In this document: positions 59,401-64,000 of the stretch, in pieces | Position numbering within the stretch: position 1 is the stretch's first letter | Layout of the letters: each line of letters opens with the position of its first letter | Source: Neobacillus novalis NBRC 102450 | GTDB taxonomy: Bacteria; Bacillota; Bacilli; Bacillales; Cytobacillaceae | Reading direction: 5' to 3' | Assembly: GCF_001591805.1 (NCBI RefSeq) | Contig: NZ_BCVP01000016.1 | Location: 186,001 to 250,000 of the forward strand | Length of the DNA stretch: 64,000 nt | Translations under genes and position numbers: made by a program | Notes under the pieces: model-generated | What the model was told of the DNA's origin: nothing | The model's database searches: none | What the model saw: the letters and a program-made list of their open reading frames with translations, nothing else

Positions 59401-59937
59401 TCACTTTAATTTTTTTGTATATTCTTCCATGATATTCAGTTTCATGGTTCCTGGATATTTATTCTGGATTATTCCCTTGCTGTCGATAAAATAAGTAGTA
59501 GGAATAGCCATAATTTGATAAGTTTCATTTACTTTGTCATCGGTATCAAGAAGGATTGGAAAGGTAATCTTATTTTCGTCAACAAACCCTTTTACATCCA
59601 ATTGTGGATCAATGTTAACGGCTAATATCACAGTATCGTCTCCAATTTGCTTAGAGAATTGTTCCATTTCCGGCATTTCTGCTTTACATGGACCGCACCA
59701 AGTTGCCCAAAAGTTAAGCATTACTTTTTTCCCTTTTAAATTGGAGAGTTTAACCGTGTCCCCCGTCAATGTTTTTAACTCAAAATCGGGTGCCTTTGCT
59801 CCAATACTAAGACCTTCTTTAGTTGATGCTGTTTGACTTGCCGTTTCGGGTTTCTCTGTCCGTTTATCCATAGCCTGCACAATCGCTACTGTCAATAAGG
59901 TAACTAATAAAACGGCAGCAATTACTTTTTTTATCAT
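59401..59937 (-). CDS. yneN: Thioredoxin-like membrane-anchored protein YneN
   Basis: A 178-residue TlpA/ResA-type protein. An N-terminal membrane helix (VIAAVLLVTLLTVAIVQAM) is followed by a short linker and a thioredoxin fold with KAPDFELKTLTGDTVKLSNL, active site FWATWCGPCKAEMPEM and cis-Pro segment MAIPTTYFIDSKG. It acts outside the membrane on disulfides. Gene order next to sspN and tlp matches yneN of B. subtilis, where it lies between citB and sspN; here no citB is present and the mtnA/aldolase genes lie beyond. The ATG has AAGGAGGCTTTCGGGG before it. Confidence 0.92.
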   Translation of the reverse strand: MIKKVIAAVLLVTLLTVAIVQAMDKRTEKPETASQTASTKEGLSIGAKAPDFELKTLTGDTVKLSNLKGKKVMLNFWATWCGPCKAEMPEMEQFSKQIGDDTVILAVNIDPQLDVKGFVDENKITFPILLDTDDKVNETYQIMAIPTTYFIDSKGIIQNKYPGTMKLNIMEEYTKKLK

Positions 59938-60057
59938 CCCCGAAAGCCTCCTTTTTTCTATATACGCTATATCGATTTTACACTATAAACTTAGTTGAAA
60001 CGAAACTTGTATATGCCAAATCTGTGACAATTTAGAAAAGGCGGGCCCACACTTTTA

Positions 60058-60858
60058 TTAAAATAGTTTTTTCATTTCCTCTAGAACATTTTTGGTGACC
60101 TTCTCAACTATCAAGTTTATATCATGTTCCGATAAGGATTGTTCCAAGGGAGGGGTAATTTTCTGCGCATGGATACCCTCAGCTGTTTCAGCTCCGATTG
60201 GTGATTTACTATTAATACCCATTTTCGTTTTCAGCTCAACAAGTGATTGAACATGCTTTTTAGATAGTTCCCGATCGCCATTCATTTGTTTGGCAATCCA
60301 ATTAATTTTTGCCGTGAATTCTAATGATTCCATTAAATAATAGGCATGCTCTAAGTCTTTTCCCCATGTTAAAGCGCCGTGATTTTCTAATAACACACCT
60401 TGATGGTGATGAACAAACTTTTGGACGGCATCTGGTATTTCATTTGTCGACGGGGTTCCGTATTCTGCAACAGGGATTGTTCCTAGGTAGACAACTGATT
60501 CGGGCATGATCGCTTGATCTAAAGGGATTCCCGCAATAGCAAATGCCGTTGCATATGGCGGATGAACATGAACAACAGCTTGTATATCCTGACGAACTTG
60601 GTAAATTCTCAGATGCATTTTCATTTCTGATGTCGGCCGGAAAGGAGGGATCCCCTCAAGGACATTCCCTTGCCCGTCCACCTTTATTATCATCTCGGGC
60701 GTCATAAAGCCCTTACTTACACCCGTTGGCGTAATCAGGAATTCATTGTCGCTGACCCTAATGGAAATGTTGCCATCGTTTGCAGCAACAAATCCTTTTT
60801 CATAAATCCTTTTTCCCATGTCACAAATTTGCTTTTTATATTTTATTTCTGTTATCAT
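60058..60858 (-). CDS. Class II aldolase (probable 5-deoxyribulose/methylthioribulose phosphate aldolase)
   Basis: A 266-residue class II aldolase/adducin-fold enzyme. Phosphate- and zinc-site segments are AANDGNISIRV, ITPTGVSKGFM, VHVHPPYATAFA (zinc His pair), Glu in MPESVVYLG, and LLENHGALTWG. It follows an MtnA-like isomerase gene by 26 bases, so it should act on the 1-phosphate ketose. Two pathways fit: the DHAP shunt (DrdA-type aldolase) or MtnB dehydratase. MtnB proteins are nearer 210 residues. This one has ~60 extra residues ending in an amphipathic helix (HDINLIVEKVTKNVLEEMKK), which favours the aldolase reading. The start ATG 60858 is preceded by GGGAGGGGTGCTT. Confidence 0.8.
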   Translation of the reverse strand: MITEIKYKKQICDMGKRIYEKGFVAANDGNISIRVSDNEFLITPTGVSKGFMTPEMIIKVDGQGNVLEGIPPFRPTSEMKMHLRIYQVRQDIQAVVHVHPPYATAFAIAGIPLDQAIMPESVVYLGTIPVAEYGTPSTNEIPDAVQKFVHHHQGVLLENHGALTWGKDLEHAYYLMESLEFTAKINWIAKQMNGDRELSKKHVQSLVELKTKMGINSKSPIGAETAEGIHAQKITPPLEQSLSEHDINLIVEKVTKNVLEEMKKLF

Positions 60859-60884
60859 AAGCACCCCTCCCTTCCATTCCTACA

Positions 60885-61928
60885 TTAAAAAAGTCTTGGC
60901 AGCTCTTCCTGATAATTTCCTGTTAGAATACCCTTTTCAGTAATAATAGCCGTTACCAGCTCATGTGGTGTCACATCAAATGCTGGATTAAACACCTTCA
61001 CGCCTTCAGGAGCCGTTCTTTTTCCAAAACCCTCGGTAATTTCTGCCGCCTCACGTTCCTCAATCGGAATATCAGCACCTGTTTTGGTTTCCAAATCAAT
61101 CGTGGACATGGGCGCTGCTACATAAAAAGGAATTTGATGGGCTTTAGCCAGTAATGCGACACCGTACGTCCCGATTTTATTGGCGACATCGCCATTTGCC
61201 GCAACCCGGTCACAGCCGACAATTACTGCTTGGACCCAGCCTTTTTGCATCACCATTGCGGCCATATTGTCAGTAATTAGCGTGACATCAATCCCTGCTT
61301 GCATCAATTCCCAAGCGGTTAAGCGAGCACCCTGCAATAGCGGTCTTGTTTCATCGGCAAATACTTTGATATCCCAGCCCTTATCTTTCGCTAAATATAA
61401 TGGAGCAAGTGCCGTTCCATATCTCGCAGTAGCAATGCCGCCCGCATTGCAGTGGGTTAGAATTCCCATCCCGTCTTGTAAAAGGCGCAAGGCATGCTCG
61501 CCAATGCTCCGGCAAACTTCTTCATCTTCTTTTCTTATTAAATGGGCTTCGTCTTCTAGTGCTCGCTTAATTTTTGCGATTGGCTGCTCCTGTTCCTTTT
61601 GCGCCCGTTCATCCATCCGTTTTAATGCCCAAAATAAATTAACTGCAGTCGGCCTTGACGAACCCAAATAGTCTGCTTGTTTTTTAAAAAAGCTATAAAA
61701 ATCCGCATAGGAATTTTCCGGAGCATCCTTTATCCCAACTACTAATCCATAGGAAGCAGCAATCCCAATTGCCGGAGCACCGCGCACTTTTAATTGTTTA
61801 ATCGCATCCCAGGCATCTTCAATTTTCGTGATTTCAAGAAATTCTGTTACGTTAGGGATTTTTGTTTGATCTAATATTTTTAAAACACCGTTTTCATAGG
61901 AAACGGATTGTAAAAATGTGTTTTCCAA
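60885..61928 (-). CDS. mtnA: S-methyl-5-thioribose-1-phosphate isomerase family (MtnA/DrdI)
   Basis: A 347-residue aldose-ketose isomerase of the eIF2B-like fold that converts methylthioribose-1-phosphate, or 5-deoxyribose-1-phosphate, to the ribulose form. Diagnostic segments are [37 protein letters not shown] with the catalytic Cys, [40 protein letters not shown]. The start is TTG at 61928 behind GAGGAGATG. It is first in a two-gene operon with the class II aldolase; TTGTTA-N16-TATAGA upstream may be its promoter. No mtnK or mtnW-X genes are adjacent. Confidence 0.93.
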   Translation of the reverse strand: MENTFLQSVSYENGVLKILDQTKIPNVTEFLEITKIEDAWDAIKQLKVRGAPAIGIAASYGLVVGIKDAPENSYADFYSFFKKQADYLGSSRPTAVNLFWALKRMDERAQKEQEQPIAKIKRALEDEAHLIRKEDEEVCRSIGEHALRLLQDGMGILTHCNAGGIATARYGTALAPLYLAKDKGWDIKVFADETRPLLQGARLTAWELMQAGIDVTLITDNMAAMVMQKGWVQAVIVGCDRVAANGDVANKIGTYGVALLAKAHQIPFYVAAPMSTIDLETKTGADIPIEEREAAEITEGFGKRTAPEGVKVFNPAFDVTPHELVTAIITEKGILTGNYQEELPRLF

Positions 61929-62084
61929 CTTAAAACATCTCCTCGTCTATATGTACAAATTTAATTTTAACAATATCCAAGGCATATGCAAAACTTTTCA
62001 TTTTTGAAAAACCGGAAATGCGATTCTTAATGCAATTGTCGGAAAATTTGTTAAAATAGAAGGAGGAAATGGAGGGGAATTCAT

Positions 62085-63152
62085 TTGAAGATTCTTGTTT
62101 TAGGTGGCAGCCGCTTTTTAGGAAGAACGTTTGTGGAAGAAGCGCTATCCCAAAATCATGAAGTGACCATTTTTAATCGCGGCTTTCAAAATGCCGGCCT
62201 AAAAGACGTTGAAATTATTACCGGAAATCGTTTTGGCAACTTAAAGGAGCTTAAGAACCGCAACTGGGATGCAGTATTGGACACGAGCGGCTTTATTCCC
62301 TATACGGTTCAAAATTCGACTGAATTTTTGAAAGACCAAGTAAATCATTATATATTTATTTCAAGTATCTCCGTTTATAAAGACTGGGTCCCGGAAAATT
62401 TGGATGAAAACTACCCCGTTTTAGAAATGACGCTTGATGAAGCAAATGAGCTTTCAAAGGATGCGAAAGGTCCAATTTATGATCATTATGGGCATTTCAA
62501 GGCATTATGTGAACGGATTGCCGAAAATAATTTGCCTGGCCGGGTCTTGAATATCAGGGCTGGACAATTAATGGGACCGAACGATTATACGGATCGTGTT
62601 CCATATTGGTTAAATAGAATCGCAAAAGGCGGTAAAGTGTTAGTCCCTGGTAAACCAAACCGCCGGGTACAGGTAATTGATAATAAAGACTTATCAGTTT
62701 GGATGCTGCAGATGATGGCAAGCCATTCAACCTGTACCTTTAACGCCACTGGACCTAATTATCAGTTAACGATGAAAGAGTTCCTCGATGCTTGTATTAA
62801 CGTGACCGGCTCTGATGCCGAACTAGTTTGGACTGATGAAAAGTTCCTGCTTGATCAAGGTGTGGAACCATGGACCGAAATGCCTCTCTGGGTACCTGAA
62901 GATTCACCATTATCGCCGGAGCTTGAGCAGCCCTGGCGAGGTGCCTTTTCGATAAATATTGATAAGGCAGTTCAAAGTGGGCTTAGTTTTAGACCCATTG
63001 AGGAGAGCTTAGTGGAAATTTATGAATGGGAACAAAATCGACAGCTGACTGAAGATGAGTGGAAATCGGGCATGCGTTCGGAAAGAGAGAAAGAGCTGCT
63101 TCAATTATGGGGGCAAAACTATGAGGAAAGTGATTCGCAAATAAAAGAGTGA
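62085..63152 (+). CDS. NAD-dependent epimerase/dehydratase family protein
   Basis: A 355-residue extended SDR-like protein. The nucleotide-binding start is KILVLGGSRFLGRTFVEEAL, with VTIFNRG ending strand 2. IFISSISVYKDW carries the Ser/Tyr region, although the usual YxxxK reads YDHYGHFKALCE and is atypical. The C-terminal part contains WVPEDSPLSPELEQPWRGAF. It starts with TTG behind GGAGGGGAATTCAT. The final codons (DSQIKE, stop TGA) are the first unit of a 21-bp tandem repeat that continues past the stop, so the end of the protein has been altered by repeat expansion. Substrate unknown. Confidence 0.85.
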   Translation: MKILVLGGSRFLGRTFVEEALSQNHEVTIFNRGFQNAGLKDVEIITGNRFGNLKELKNRNWDAVLDTSGFIPYTVQNSTEFLKDQVNHYIFISSISVYKDWVPENLDENYPVLEMTLDEANELSKDAKGPIYDHYGHFKALCERIAENNLPGRVLNIRAGQLMGPNDYTDRVPYWLNRIAKGGKVLVPGKPNRRVQVIDNKDLSVWMLQMMASHSTCTFNATGPNYQLTMKEFLDACINVTGSDAELVWTDEKFLLDQGVEPWTEMPLWVPEDSPLSPELEQPWRGAFSINIDKAVQSGLSFRPIEESLVEIYEWEQNRQLTEDEWKSGMRSEREKELLQLWGQNYEESDSQIKE

Positions 63153-63236
63153 GATTCGCAAATAAAACGGGCTGATTCGCAAATAAAACAGGTAAATTCG
63201 CAAATAAACCTAACATTTACGCAATTAAAATTGAAA
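63132..63236. repeat. 21-bp tandem repeat overlapping a gene end
   Basis: Units begin at 63132, 63153, 63174, 63195 and (degenerate) 63216. The shared core is GATTCGCAAATAAAA, followed by variable 6 bases (GAGTGA, CGGGCT, CAGGTA). The first unit supplies the last six codons and the stop codon of the preceding gene; the others lie in the intergenic space. Confidence 0.9.
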
Positions 63237-63253
63237 AAGGTCTGATAACGAAC

Positions 63254-63283
63254 AAAGAGAGCAGGAATTCCTGCTCTCTTTTA
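63254..63283. terminator. Terminator shared by two convergent genes
   Basis: AAAGAGAGCAGG and CCTGCTCTCTTT flank a central AATT, a near-perfect palindrome with T residues on the plus side. It ends just before the stop of the ABC-F gene. Confidence 0.85.
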
Positions 63284-63287
63284 CGAT

Positions 63288-64000
63288 TTACCCCATTAAA
63301 TTTCGTTTTTGTTTAAGAAGTTCGTTAAATTCTTCGTCTAAACGATGATATTTTGGATCTATTTGATCAATTAATGATAATTCACCCAAGATTAAGGCGA
63401 TTTTGTTTTCAATGATTAAAAGCGCTTCTTCGGAACCATCTCCACTCTTTACATCTTTATTGAGATACTCCTCTGGTTTCATTTCAACTCGTCTAATTTG
63501 TTGATTTTCAAACACAAGAAGCCGGTCACAAAGTTTATTAAGAAAATAATGATCATGTGAAACGGTAATGATTGTCCCAGTAAACTCACTTAATGTCATT
63601 TCAAGCTGCTCCCTGCTTGGTAAATCTAAATGATTGGTTGGTTCGTCTAAAATAAGAACATCATACTTTTGCATTAACAAATCGACCAGCTTTACGCGTG
63701 TTCGCTCACCAAGACTCAATGTCCCAATTGCCTTGGTGATCAGCTGTTCATTTAAGCCTAAATTGGCAAGCAAGGTTCTTGCCTTTAGAATACTTTCTCT
63801 CTCCGTAAACCCTAATGCTTCAATCGCTGTTTTATCGGCGGGCAAATCAGCAACGTCTTGGCTTAAGTAAGCAATTTTTACGGAATCGCTCTTCCACAGC
63901 TCCCCATCAAAGGATATATCATCACCTAGTATTATCTTAATTAATGTCGTTTTGCCGCAGCCATTTTCACCGAATAGTCCAATTCTTTCGCCATGATTAA
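63288..64000 (-). CDS. ABC-F family ATPase, C-terminal part (gene continues beyond the window)
   Basis: At least 237 residues of the second ABC domain of an ABC-F protein. Reading from the right edge: HGERIGLFGENGCGKTTLIK (Walker A), then KIAYLSQDVADLPADK, then the signature LSLGERTRVKLVDLLM, Walker B VLILDEPTNHLDLPSREQLE, and VSHDHYFLNKLCDRLL. There are no membrane helices. ABC-F proteins act on the ribosome, either as translation factors or as antibiotic-resistance protection proteins; which applies cannot be decided without the N-terminal half and the interdomain linker. The start lies outside the window. Confidence 0.88.
   Translation of the reverse strand, partial: NHGERIGLFGENGCGKTTLIKIILGDDISFDGELWKSDSVKIAYLSQDVADLPADKTAIEALGFTERESILKARTLLANLGLNEQLITKAIGTLSLGERTRVKLVDLLMQKYDVLILDEPTNHLDLPSREQLEMTLSEFTGTIITVSHDHYFLNKLCDRLLVFENQQIRRVEMKPEEYLNKDVKSGDGSEEALLIIENKIALILGELSLIDQIDPKYHRLDEEFNELLKQKRNLMG

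Noticed and set aside
59100..59432. Open frames of 95-110 codons on the plus strand
   Set aside because: They lie antisense to the FbpB-like gene and the yneN terminator and have no ribosome site.

Overview
The window is chromosomal DNA of a low-GC, endospore-forming Bacillaceae bacterium, probably an environmental Bacillus/Neobacillus-type species. Support comes from strong Shine-Dalgarno sites with many TTG/GTG starts, the spore protein genes sspN and tlp, a proline T-box before proBA, and a right half that follows the Bacillus subtilis order parC-parE-yneT-plsY-yneR-yneQ-yneP-tlp-sspN-yneN. I saw no tRNA, rRNA, prophage, transposase or CRISPR array.

Layout. 1-3.7 kb: end of an unidentified gene, a WrbA-like flavoprotein, and proBA behind a T-box. 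3.7-7.8 kb: a RecB-type nuclease/XPD-type Fe-S helicase fusion, then a SatD-like cyclase-fold/HTH protein coupled to a DUF3307 membrane protein, preceded by two inverted repeats. 7.8-13.4 kb: small conserved proteins, a small secreted Cys protein, a GH18 protein, the tRNA hydroxylase TrhO and a CapA-like protein. 13.4-20.3 kb: a MoxR/DUF58/DUF4129/DUF4350 membrane-associated ATPase cluster with SpoIIM and RDD proteins. 20.35-20.66 kb: six 52-bp tandem units, each able to form a hairpin. 20.7-24.1 kb: two consecutive ECF sigma/anti-sigma modules and an exported protein. 24.3-27.8 kb: a triple-LysM protein and an ABC-2 exporter. 27.9-30.1 kb: a decayed region with dispersed repeats, a frameshifted acetyltransferase and a gene relic. 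30.1-34.6 kb (minus strand): YmaF, an alcohol/aldehyde dehydrogenase operon with a four-copy 9-bp repeat upstream, and a winged-helix protein. 34.8-38.7 kb: HAD phosphatase, membrane-thioredoxin fusion, DD-carboxypeptidase-like protein and XerS-type recombinase. 38.9-44.8 kb: PH-domain protein, heterodimeric ABC exporter with its MarR regulator, exported protein. 44.9-59.9 kb: the topoisomerase IV/plsY/yne block, carrying extra genes (orphan histidine kinase, second GH18, second CapA, twin-AAA ATPase, FbpB-like peptide). 60-62 kb: MtnA-like isomerase and class II aldolase (probable 5-deoxyribose or methylthioribose salvage). 62-64 kb: an SDR protein whose last codons lie in a 21-bp tandem repeat, then a truncated ABC-F gene.

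The strongest candidates for something little described are the SatD-like/DUF3307 pair with its nested operators next to the nuclease-helicase, the two unrelated tandem repeat families, and the class II aldolase whose C-terminal helix resembles microcompartment targeting tails. All functions are inferred from sequence alone; no database search was possible.
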